Shown one piece after another: positions 1-30,100 of a stretch of DNA of 64,000 nucleotides. A program made the translations under genes and the position numbers. The notes beneath the pieces are model-generated. The model did not search any database, had not been told where the DNA came from, and saw nothing but the letters and a program-made list of their open reading frames with translations. Source of the stretch: Tomocerus qinae (taxonomy: Eukaryota > Arthropoda > Collembola > Entomobryomorpha > Tomoceridae); the NCBI GenBank assembly GCA_020055645.1, contig CM034548.1:24416201-24480200 (forward strand), given 5' to 3'. The stretch's first letter is position 1, and every line of letters begins with the position of its first letter.

Positions 1-380
1 TTGGGTCAAGAGCTACGGCAACTCTGTGAAGACTTATTAGGACCAACACACTCTGGCTCTTTTATGAGCAATAATTGGAATCCAAAAATTATTGTAAGTG
101 CTGGTTTAAAAATTTAGAAAATGCTAATTTATTCTATTGTAGTTTAGTTTAGGAATAATCGATTTATGACAACATAAGCCCGAAATATCAATGTAATTAT
201 CTATTCAGTTTTCTATACTAATGCTAATCAATTTATAAATAGGGTTTAGAGAAACGGACCATTCTAAGAGAAATACTCACAGCATTATTAGAAGATTTAA
301 AATGGCAAGACTTATTCTGCGAATTCAACGAACTTCTTCAGAAAGTGGAAGATGATAATCAAAACAAAACATCGTATTGA
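1..380 (+). CDS. 3' end of an unrecognised protein-coding gene (last two exons, partial)
   Basis: Two coding exons, 1-93 and 243-380, are joined by a 149-bp GT-AG intron (donor GTAAGTG, acceptor ATAG). The reading frame is open from the window edge. Exon 1-93 ends on a codon boundary and 243-380 continues in phase 0 for 45 codons to a TGA at 378-380. The 76 visible residues are acidic and leucine-rich. They look alpha-helical (for example LREILTALLEDLKWQDLF) and end in a polar tail, QNKTSY. This could be the end of a helical-repeat or coiled-coil scaffold, but I do not recognise the family and assign no function. The gene lies on the same strand as neurofibromin, about 6 kb upstream. Confidence is good that this is coding and low on identity. 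Confidence 0.7.
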
Positions 381-3300
381 TAAATCCTACCTTTCATGTT
401 GGTTACCGCTATATGTCAACTCTAAACGTATTGGCAAAATTTTACTAACAGGCTAAATAGATATTGATGGTTCTTTTCAAATGGACACTCTGGGAACGCT
501 AATTTATTACCTGGTGTCGTAAGTAAATGGACTCGCTCGAGTTTATTCAAAGCAGAAGTATAGCTAATAGTACGAAAGATATGACCTCTCGTGCCTCAAA
601 AGACTGAATTTACCGAATATTACCTACACACTCTCTAAATTGTTTCCTTTCCTTACGAATTTTAGACAAAAGCTGTAAAGGCAAATACATTGTACAACAT
701 TGACTAACAATGTTAGCAATTCGACAATATGTATTTATTTTACATTTTAATAGAAAATTGAATGTATGTCAGATTTATGATGGAAATGAGTTTGTAACAC
801 TCCACTTAAATTTTAAACCATACTGGAGTTGCATCACATTGATGCCCATTTTTGATGTAGTTGTAGTGTGTTTGCCTATTTATATATTATATGTATGTTT
901 TAAAACCAAAAATTGTCGTGGCTGCAACCAATCTGTCTATAGGACTAAATGCTGTCCAGGTCTTATTGTTTTTAAAAGTATTAACTATTGCATGGACTGC
1001 GATTCAGAGTTCCTTTTTTAAATTGCTTGATGGGCAAATTCCCTGTCTATGTATTATCTCTAATTTTGTGTACTTTAATTGGGTTACTGTAACTTTAATT
1101 ATAACTACTGCCAAAATTCCCATAACTGTATGTTTCAAGTGATGTAAGACATTATTTTGGAGTTTTATACGATGAGCTGTGTGGTATTTTTTTAATTAAA
1201 TGATTAATGACTATGTGTACCTGTTGGACAAGGGAACTAAATTTTTGATGTAACCATTAAAATTAATAACAGCAAAATTTAAAGAGTTGGCATTTATTTT
1301 TACGCCTAGTTAACATTCATAAAACATAAAAACTTCGTTCTGTACAGTGTAGCTGTAAAAATATTTGTCAGCCTGTTTGCATTGAATTATTTCATTGAAT
1401 AGCTGAATATATACAGTGAATCATATCAGTTATATAATTAAGTAGGTACACGTATATTAAGATTGTTCTGAAAACTTGTTACAATTTGCATGCGATGTAA
1501 CATCTCATGAGAATGTTGATAAACATCAAAAAACGTAAAATATGCTTATCTGCATTGTAAAAGAATGTTATCATTCCTTTCTATCATTCCATAGCCTAAC
1601 AAGCAGATGAAGTCATCCTGTGTAGTGAAAATGACAAAAAATGAAAGTATCTTGTTTAAATGGTAATAATGGGATCTGAAGAATGGTTTAAAACTAATTC
1701 CACATTCTTAAGTGTTTCATGGCCATGCAAAAATACTTTAGAGTGAAGTAACATAAAAATTGATCCTTCTCATTGGTGCTCACAGACATGGTGTAGTTAA
1801 ATGGATATCCCTTGTCTTCAATTCCCCTGAGTTTGTGCTTTAATAATGGTTTAGTGCATAGATATTTAGGAAATATGTAAATAGCACGACAAAAAAAGAA
1901 AAGCGAGAAATGTTTAATAGAGAAGTGGAGAAGCTCTAAAGATTTAGTGGGTCTACATGATACGTAGGTCAAAAGGTCATGGTGTTTATTTTGTCAAGTA
2001 AGACTGACATCTCATTCAGAGCAATGTTACAGGAATGCATAATGTATTGCGAATTGCTTATTGCGCATTAATAATTTCGCTCTTTGTGCGAAGTTGGGTT
2101 GATGTCTCATTGCTTGGTAACTCACGGGAACAGTTTTAAAGGCTCAACATAACATTTGTATTTACATAGTACTTTACATATAATATCCAGTAGAATCCAG
2201 GCACGCACATATATGTACATGTATATAGAATCTCTGTCTCTATGATTTACATCCTCTCTGTGCAGTATGTGTTTTCGCTGTCTGTGTATGGTAATCAATG
2301 CCACAATTTCATGCTCAGGAACTCATTTTGCGCAACAGTCATAAAATGATACTCTGGGAGTTAAAGCATGATATAGGAGAAAATGTAGAAAGCAGTAGAA
2401 ATGGTATAAATTATTAAAGGCGGGCCCAAAAATGCTCCAGCATTTTGCAAAACTGGGATGGCTTCTGATGATGTCATTTGAGTTTCATCTGAAGTGAATG
2501 ATTTGACCTTTCCCTGAGTTTTAGCTTGCAACATTTTAATGATTTTCCAGAAAACAGGGGAAGTACATTGCAAAATAATCTAATTTTAAGTCTGTCTTGC
2601 CCTAGAATGTCTATGTAGTATGATATACCTTGAAACTTGATACAGAAACTCAAGTATCATGATGGATGGAGTATGCGGTAGTTTGAGAAGTGTCTCCTAT
2701 AAAATGGATTCCCTCCCCCAGAACTGTCAGTCGAGAGTCTGGAGAGCATTGAAGGAAGAGGGGTCGAGTTTTTTTGTTTCCCGCGCGTCACGCAACTGAG
2801 CAACTGACACGAAATAATATTTATTGACGCCATCATTAATTACATTTAGAAATTCAGTTGCGTATACATAAGATGATCAGTGGATGATGATGAAGGGAGA
2901 GCGAGAGGGAAGTCTCCAATCCACCTCGTCCTCATACGATTCGGTACATAAAAAATGGTCTGTCTGTGTATACCGGACCGGACAAACGAGCTCTCATGAC
3001 TGCTCTCTGAAACTCTCATCTCATCATCACAGAAGAGTGGCAGGCAGTCTTCGTTGGGCAGAGATGTTATAGATCTCATGAATGTCAATCGTGTAGGTGT
3101 ATAGGGAGCATAGCCATAGCATTAGCCATTAGCATGATATGCGCATAATATATACAAAGTAACTATATATAGAGAGGGAGGCTTTTCCGGTTCCGTAGAT
3201 GGTGGTGAATTTCCGAGGACATGGAACGGAGATCTCAAGCAATCCCAGTTGACTCAGGGATTTTGCTCAGTTGAGCAGCTGCCCGAACTGACAATGAATG

Positions 3301-6300
3301 AACAGGGAAGAGAGAGAGATAGAAATAAAGTACAACAAAACTGACAGACTTGTAAGTTACGTTTTCATCTTGAGGCACGCGGCCCTACCATCTTAGCACA
3401 TAGTAGTCTTACACGCATACATTATAATATTATATCCATCATCATCATAATAGATTTAGGTTATTATTATTATTATTATGGAAGGAAATTGAGATAAAGG
3501 ACAACATATGATGATTCTCCTCCCGACTCGGATCAACGGAATACAATACCCCTCATTATTACTACAGCTGCTGTGATATTCTGTTATCGATCAACACGTG
3601 AACAAGCCAATTATTGTCAACCACCTAATTATCGTAGTAGTAAGTAGTAGTACCTCTATACATTATTCCTTTACACAACTCCAGCGAATCCAGTCACAAG
3701 AGCTCTCCTCTAGTAGTCAGTGTTCTGTCATAATAATTAAAAATGTTATAGACCAATGGCTGGAGGCTGAGCACAAAAGAATCCGTTTTCCACAATATTG
3801 GTTGGCTGAAGACTTTCCTAAAGGTAAACTATAACAAATAAACTATACTACTCACTACTCGAGCATTGTCAAAGCAGGCATTTTTTCCTAGTTTTGTCCT
3901 ATTGATATTATGTTATTAAGCTGCAGTCATAGAGGGATATGCGTACAGAAGGAGAATTTGTGCATATCTTCAAATCATCTGTTGATTGATAGCTGATGTT
4001 GATATTATTGTATTGATTTGATTTTTTGTTTTATACACCTTTTTTATACTTTTTCGTCTTGTAAATGTCACTGGGACAAACCACTGGTGACATTATTACT
4101 ACTACTATGCAGATATTAGGCAGTAAGGGACTAGTATTTAATAACGTCATTCTGACGATTGGTTAGTTGAACCAGTTTTTATTGTAAATAAATAATTGTA
4201 AATAACTACCGTATGTAATCTGCATTTTACAACACATGTGTTCAGTTGTCAGTATTTATCAATCTGTATTAGCAATATAATTTACAAAAGAGTAACTTAT
4301 TATTATATTTGTGAATCCAATTTAATCAGTGACAGGTAGTACCTTTTGATGTGAGGAAATTGTGCAATATATTTGTTTCTTCAACCCTGCAATTTGTTCA
4401 AATCAGGATATTTTTTAAAAATCAATGTCTGATTTTTTATGCAGAGACTGTAACATTTAATTTCGGATTATTTTAATGAACATGGGAAATTGAAGCTGGA
4501 ATTGCTGCTGGCGGCTGGCTTTCCATTGGGAGTTGTCATTAATTTAAGCAATCAAGAGTTAGTAAACAAGATTATGCAATATAGACTTATTCCGTATACA
4601 ATTAATTTTGTGACCAAATAAAAAAGTGATTTTAATTAATGGTGAATGGACTTGGCGACGTTGTTAAAAGTGTTTAGTAGACAGTGACGTAAAATATAAT
4701 CTTTTCTATCACTCGATATGGTGACATTTACATGTGAATTACTACTAAGACCTGTGTTCCTTAACAGTTGGTGACTCTACCATTCGACAGATTGTTTTGT
4801 TTTAACTCAGATCCATAATTTACATTTAGTCCCCATAAATCTCACTGTTCCCATATCGCTCATCAATTCTATTGAAACCGAAACTCCGATGTGTTTACTT
4901 TCGGATATCTAGGTAATCGTTTTACAAGTTCTTTGCCATCTGTTCAACCACTCACTCTCTCTAGTCATCAAATAAATACTCAAGACATTAACCACACTGT
5001 AAACTTATCCGAATTGGCGTCAACACTTTATTGCCAACTATGTAAGTAAAGTCCATTACTTAATTTCTGTCATTTTTATTAAAAATTATGAAGCAAATAT
5101 TATTTTAGCCCTGAAGAACGTTTCTTAAAAGTTCACTTTTTTTAATTTAAAATTTAGACACTATTGGTAGTTGTGCAGTCGTTAGACAAACGTCAAAAAC
5201 TAATAAAAACTTTTCAAAGACTAACATGTTAAAAAAATTAAATTATCCTAACACCATTTTTTCAAAAGTAATGTCTTTAAAAACTGTATCATTTTTTCTT
5301 AGATTTCCTTTCACCAAAATCGTCTTTTTTCTTTAATTTATTTCTAATTTTTAGCATTAGCAATTTTATGAATTAACCAATGATTTTGGTAAAAACTACA
5401 AGCAATATGTATTTGCATTGCAAACCTGCAATTTTCTGCAAACACATGCCCTTATATTGCCCACAATTGGATAGCAGCAGTTGTGCTTTCTGCTTTTCAG
5501 TAGTAATAATGCAATTTTCTTTATAGGGATGCTTTGAAGACTTGATAATTTACTTACCTACTCTTAAGAACATTGTCGTGTTCTAATGACAGTTTTAACT
5601 TTCACCGTTTATAGTAATATATATGTTATAATCGTCGCTTAAAAACTAAAGTAACCATGCAAATTGAAATGATGCAATGGGGTTGTTTACTAAGTAGCTG
5701 TTTGACCTGCTACTGATTACATAAGCTTAGCCTTTCATCGATTTTCCTAGAAAATATGCAAATATTGAGTAGCAATTGATGTTTATTTTTAGCGTGCAAA
5801 TGCAATATGTTATGTAATGAATAAGTGATCTTACTGGTCGTAAAACATTAACATGTAAACATGACCATTGCATAATGCTAATTGTGCATCATAAATTACT
5901 TAATCTCGTGCTACAAATCAAAGTTGTCATTTAACTTGAGTGAAAACTGCATTTATTTACGGGTTTCACATCAGAATATTATAATCTATAGTCCATAACT
6001 TTTCCATGATCTCTTGATGAGATAGTATATTTATATAATGGTCTGAGTAGATTTTGGAACTATGTTATATAACAGGGTATCTGCAATGCCTTATTAGACA
6101 GATATATTTTATCACCAATGAAATAAACCATTCATTCTTGAGTTTGGTTTTTTGTTGAGATTGTCTCTGTGGTCATTTGCTATGCGTTCTCATTTATCGT
6201 TATTTATATTGTTTGTTTATAGGTCAGAGATAGAATGGGCATTAATTTGTCTCTCTGTCGTGCAATCCCATAGTCATGTCTTACTTCCATGGTTATAGAC

Positions 6301-6545
6301 CCTGCAGAAAAAAATCCTCCAAAGTATTACATGGATATGTTCTTCAATAATTAAATCTCTATGACCTGCATATCGTTGGTTGAAGCAATGATTGAAATTT
6401 CGGCTCCACAAGGAAGGACGTTATTTGTTAACAGTTTCAATCACGTTTGTATTGGGTAGTCAATATCTGACACGATCTGCTCCAGAACTAACCCAGTCTG
6501 GTGAAAATATTTCTCCATTTTATCTAGTAATAGGGTGAAAATAGA
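381..6545. other. Intergenic stretch: 3' UTR of the left gene and upstream region of NF1
   Basis: I see no convincing gene here on either strand. The open frames are short, without domain signatures or splice support. The first kilobase or so is probably the 3' UTR of the left-edge gene. ATTAAA variants occur near 1190 and 1256, but no canonical AATAAA was found close to the stop. About 2740-3300 is noticeably less AT-rich, with a short CG-containing patch near 2780 and purine-rich runs. It could be a promoter or untranslated first exon for the downstream gene, but nothing proves that. A (TTA)n run sits at 3461-3480. The last bases before 6546 include TTTTATCTAG (6519-6528), which would serve as an acceptor for a 5' UTR exon. 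Confidence 0.5.
3461..3480. repeat. (TTA)n microsatellite upstream of NF1
   Basis: About six TTA units in the NF1 upstream region. Confidence 0.85.
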
Positions 6546-24101
<17,556 letters not shown>

Positions 24102-24173
24102 TCCACCTTGTGTGTTACTTCTTCATGTGCTAACCATTAAATCAATTATAGATATTAAGATTTGGTGTTGTCA

Positions 24174-24179
24174 AATAAA
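24174..24179 (+). terminator. Possible NF1 polyadenylation signal (AATAAA)
   Basis: The first canonical AATAAA after the NF1 stop lies 73 nt downstream. Further copies occur at about 25268 and 25291, so a longer 3' UTR is equally possible. Position is the only evidence. Confidence 0.4.
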
Positions 24180-27100
24180 TATCAGCCTATGCGAAGACGA
24201 CTAGCTGAATTAGTAGCAAACATTCCTTACATCTTTGTTTGCGCTTCGTCTTCGCCTGCTTTCGCCGTGTTAATATAATCTTCTTCGTAACTTTACTACA
24301 ATGGCTATGTAATCGTGCTCGTCTATTTTGACTGATCAAGAATTATGGCTCGTCTGTTCAAGGGGGAAGTTTTAACTGATCCAGAATTATTGCTATTGGA
24401 TTATATGGGGGATTTTATCGAATCCTAAATTATTGTTCATCACTTAAAAAATGAAATGTAAATGATTCAAAATTAATGTTCGTAATTTTAAGCGGGGAAT
24501 TGCAATTGATCACAACCTTATTGTTCATTAATTAAATGGGGAACGTTAACTGATAAAGAATTAGGGCTCGTGCATTAAATGGGAAATGTTTAATATCGTA
24601 ATTTTGTGTATGGTGTTGTTCTGTATCTGTAGTAGTTTTGATGGATGTAAGTTTATGGTACCTACTTGATATCTTTAAAATAATTATGTAGATCTATGTA
24701 AAACTGAGTACCTTTAACCTAAATGCGTTTAGGTGATTTCTGTATACTCAGCATTCATTGCATTTTAATTTCTCGGTGATCACGCATAAAATCAAATACT
24801 GTTTACGTAGAGTCTTATTTTTAAATTGTTCCAAAAGATGCTTAGCATTCATGTAATGAATCTGTATGAAAATGTTTTGTTGTTGTAATTGCTTGTGTTG
24901 TGGTTGTATTGACAACATAAAGATATTTAATATACGTAGATATGTTTAATCAACAAACAGACCAATAGCAGAACTCTGCTACCATCTGCTATTTTCAACG
25001 GAAGGACTTATAGATATGTTTTGTGAATTTAGTTTCGAATGATTATGTGAGTCACTAAATCTGTTATTAGTACCTAGCTCTGTGTAGTCTCGACGGACAC
25101 TTGATCTCGCTCTCATCTAAAAACAAACTTATAGAATTTATATAAGAAAGATATATCTACCTCATTGTTTCTGCTCGTGGAAAACTTTCCTACTATCCAG
25201 AAATACAAATGCTTTTATTGAGGACCAACCAGCCCTCATCTACTTACTTCTATATGTTGTCTGTTGAAATAAATGTTTCCAATATACTCGTGAAATAAAT
25301 ATTATATACCAAATGTTGCATTTACTTGCATGCATCCTAAGATAATTAGTTTATCCCATGCATGCAATCAAATAAAACCGATATACTGCATGTAACACGA
25401 AAATCCTCCGTTTTATTCAGTTCACTTCAGATTTTTGATATATATAGTAAGTACATTTATCAGTTTAAACATCATTAACAGTTAGTCAAATTATTCAATT
25501 AACTATAATTATAACATTCCTTACCATTTAAAAGAATTTACTCCGTTTATCTACAACAACGTTGCATTTATTGTGCTTATTTCACGTCAACCGTTCTTCA
25601 CAGGGTCTCAATAATAGAAACATCAAGTATAATACATCATCATACCTATTAGAATGTTCTTAGACCTGTCGCACTTATTTCTTGTCTCACTTCATTTTCC
25701 GATGTGGTGAATGAATAGTATGATTGATGGGCTATCCAAATGTCTCAGGACGTAGCAATCAGTTTTTGACAGCTTAACGCTTTAGCCAGTTAGTTAAAAC
25801 AATATATCAGTAGAGGATTATATTCCTTTTTATTATTTAGCAAAGAAGATATTGGTATTAGTAGTTAGTGTGTGGTCAATAAAGTGAAAGATCCGTTCAA
25901 ATCATCATGTATACAGTATACTAGTTACATTTATACTTACTAGGTATGTTTTACTCTATTACTTACATCTATTGTCATAATAATATCCTCCTACGACTAA
26001 CTACATCACTATTTAATTTTAATTATAACTGTTATTTTTATTAGTACAAGTATTTTCACATTGCCCCAAAATCTGTTTCTCTGGCATGACATTTCATGTC
26101 GTTCATATACAAATACAGCTTCACATCATAGTATGCATTACACTCTTTATGTTTTGAGACGAAATAGCCTATTTACAGTAATTTCCATCAAATACATTTT
26201 TTCAGCCAGTGTAAAGTATAACTAAGCTACCTTAGCACTAAGTCAGCAAGAAAATACGAAGATAACGTTTCATGCATGATGCAGATTAGACACGCCCACC
26301 ACACATTACAGTTAATTGTACCTTCCTGTTTCTAAATCCATAATTAGATATATATAGCAGCCACACGAAGCAAAAAAAGTATGATTTATTATTAATTTAC
26401 ATTGAGAAGTAGATATTTTGTAAATCTAAAAATACTGATGGATGATGTGGAGTGTTAGGAGGAGGATGGGTCATAAAAATGTTCGTATACGATTGCAATT
26501 AACAGGATTGACTTGTTTATCTTTCTCACCTCAGTTGGTTAAACTGAGCCTAGACATAAGGTTGAGGAGATGGATGCTATTAGCAGGACGCTTTACGATG
26601 CAGGAGCTGATTCAATTGCCTATTCTACTTTCTGTTTTAGGGAGAAAGCTCCTGTCTACTTTATCTTAACTCCTTAAAGCACTTAAATAGGACAATGAAG
26701 AAAACTTTTTATTTATACTGCAGCGGTCTACTTTCTTTTCCGACGGAACTAACTGCACACAACTTAACTATAATATAAGGTGTGCAAGTATAGAGAGACT
26801 GCCAGTACTCAACTCTGTCGACTTGTTATTTGAGAGGAATGGGAAAAGGCCGTAAAGAAATAAGGAATCCCATCGAGACTGAAATTGTAAGTAAGAAACT
26901 ACAGAGGAGTGGACCGAAATGCAGTATAAGTACACACACATACAGTCCATTACATACCATGACCATAATATATTATCATAGGGAAACATCTAAATCCAAA
27001 CCTTAGATAATAGTGCAGTAAATAGAAGGTCTAGAGAACTTTCTCTAGTATAGCCACCTTTTCCTTTGATACTTACGTTCATTAGCCGATGTAAACTATT

Positions 27101-30100
27101 CCTCGGTTATATACCTGACCAATTATTATTAACTGGCGGGTATGAGTGGAGAAGTAGATTCATGAACAGTTAATGCAATGCCAGGCGGGTATTTGTAGCA
27201 TCACAGTAATACAGTGTCCTGGGAATGGTTACTCTGTGGTGGTCAAAGAAAAGTGGGTAAACTAATTAGGTACATCAATACTGATAGAATGGGCGAAGGT
27301 GAGCACGTTACCTAATACACTTCACAAACTTCAAATAGGTAGTTACTATAAAACCAACCTCTCGTTCTTTGTAGCATTTCTACTTTGGTGTGTACTTTCT
27401 GTTACTTTCCCCGGTGCCAGCAATTGCATTGTACTGGAGAAAATATAATCAAGAGAGCAGGTATAACTAATAAGCACCACTTCATAAAGCGTCGACGAGG
27501 GGAAAGATTTATTAAGGAGAACAGTGTGTAATTAGTTCTTCGTGGTCCAGCACCGATCAATCATAAGCTCGGACAGGGGCCAATTGTAAGCTCAGACAGG
27601 AGGTCATTTCATGCACTACATCTACACATTACTTAGTAACTTTATCTAACCTCGCCTTTCAATCATGCATAAATTATACTAACTCTGCATATTATTATTA
27701 CCTTTTAATCTTTCTACATTCTGCATAGTAAGTCCAATTATCTCAGAGCATCTGTAGCATTAAGTTATTCAAAAGATGTGGGTGAAAGCCTAATTGTTGT
27801 TTTTGACACATATACTCTACTAATAGGGAACATTTACAACGTATTATAGCAAGGTACAGCAATACACTTTTTAAGGGACAACTTCCATTTATAACGCAGC
27901 GTATTTTGGAGACATGCAAATAATACGATTCCGAATCAGAAATTATACTGGTTATGACGAATATAGTGCATATAAATGAAACCAACGAGCTTATGCCTAA
28001 TCAGCTTTTTTTGTAATAATTTAAATTGAAATAGTAAACAAAAATGTCAAAATAATTGATTTCTGTATCCAATATCATTTTAAGTCATAAACAATTTTTA
28101 TGTGGTTGGTTTGTCTGTATTGAATCTATATTTTGGATACACGACGGAAGTAACTTGTTCATCCTCACTATGACCGATATGTCTAAACCATACAAAAATT
28201 GATAGGAATGATAGAAAACAATAAAAGATTTATGATGGTATCAAAACATGAAAAATACAAACATGGCGAGATTAAGTTTAATCACGATAAGCCTATGACT
28301 GTTAAATTTAGTTGTGAAACGAATAGATTAATCCCACTGTCTGATTCTTAACTCGGACAAGGAAATGATATTAAAAGAAGAAAAAATAAGTGCATTACTT
28401 ATATTGCTTGTCTAGGAAAGATTTTTTTCAATTTTTTTCGGCCTTGGGTTGAGATTACTACATAAAAGTGGAGAGTATGGGATGGGAAACTTTGCTACTT
28501 GCTAGTGATGCTTTCCGGTGATATTTTCTGCAAGAAGTACATCCGCGTAGTTACTCCCATTTAGTCGAGAACATTAGCAGGGCAACGGAATTCAGCTACG
28601 GCAGTTCCTTCTTTCCCCATATCATCTGCTTAATCCTAACTTCTTACATTTCCTGTTCTGACGAACTTCTCTAACTTGCTCTTGCTGACATGACAATAAG
28701 TTACTTATGCATTGCTTCATCTCACTTGCCAATCAATTTCCCTATTATCAAAGGAGCGAGGAGGGGACATCCGTGTAATACCATCAAAGGAATGTCTTTC
28801 ACTTACTTTCCCCCCACTTCATCACAACTAAAGTTTTAAAGCTTACGCTCAACATTTCATGAATGTACACCAACAAAAACTTGCTTCGTTCTCGGGCTCA
28901 AAAATCCTTTTGGTATTTTCTTATTTCGTTTGTCGTTTAAATTTTTAAGATATTCGAACAATAAATATTAGAATTAGAATGAAAATGGTGCATTGAAATT
29001 GTAGGCTACTCTGTATTACAGTTAACATGGGAAATCATTTTGGTGGGACATCAATATCGTTAAAAAATACATAAAACATTTCAACAACTTGACAAGGTAC
29101 TCTCTAGTGGTATCCATTTAAGGAAAATGAATTGAAAGTTGAAACTATGGATTTAATAATAACGGTTGATGTACATTAGTGAAGCTTTTAAGAAATAAGA
29201 TTAATGTCAGTATTTTGGACGGGAAATGGATTAAATTGAAATATATAGATAAGCAAAGTAGTATGGAGGTTTTACTTGTGTGGGCACTTTTTGTAGGAGG
29301 TACAGGTAATAATTAATGAAATAGCCAATATAGACTGAAATAGTGTTATGGAAATAGGCAGAGAGTCATTTGTTCTTGTGCCATAGCAGACAAACGGGAA
29401 CGACACGACACATAACCATTTACAAGTTGAAATTGACTGACGTGAGTTGGCAGTTTGGTTCTATTAGTACGAGTGTGTGTAAACATTATACATGGGATAC
29501 TTAGGCAATATGTTTATATTTGCATGGGAAAGTAGCGTTGCCTAATTTTGAATAACTACACTTCACCGGGGGAAGGAAGGATTTTACACATTAGGCAGCC
29601 GATAATATTGCTAGCTAGATAGATTGGACTAGAAACTGACAGTTTCGTTATTGAATGATTGCGGAACTGATGTAGACTGCTCAGGAAATCATAGTTTATT
29701 GGATGTTTCTCCAAGCCGGATGTGTAAAGACGAACCTTAAGTATGATTCTTTGACTTGCATTTAAATCTGCTGAAATTCCCTAATTTCCATAACTACCTG
29801 TAACAGAAAAACTTTATTGATATTATCAAGGTTAGAATAACATCACACATGCAGTAGATAGAACTATAGTATGAATATGTAAATCTACGTCCAAATAAAT
29901 TGATTTTCATTAGCGTACTTTCTCATTCCACCCAAACAACAATCATAGAAAACGCAACCCTAGTTATCTTTCAGCACATCTTTCCAGCAATTTTCAACGT
30001 GCACAAATTCAAAGCTATTTTATATCAAATGTTCTTAAAAATTTGCTCAGAGTCAATTTTGAGCACATTTTGCTTAAATGCAATTTATCACATTTCCAAA

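Noticed and set aside
3598-3834. 78-codon plus-strand ORF upstream of NF1
   Set aside because: The first half is low-complexity Ser/Ile and there is no splice or motif support. The WLEAEHKRIRFPQYW part looks protein-like but stands alone.
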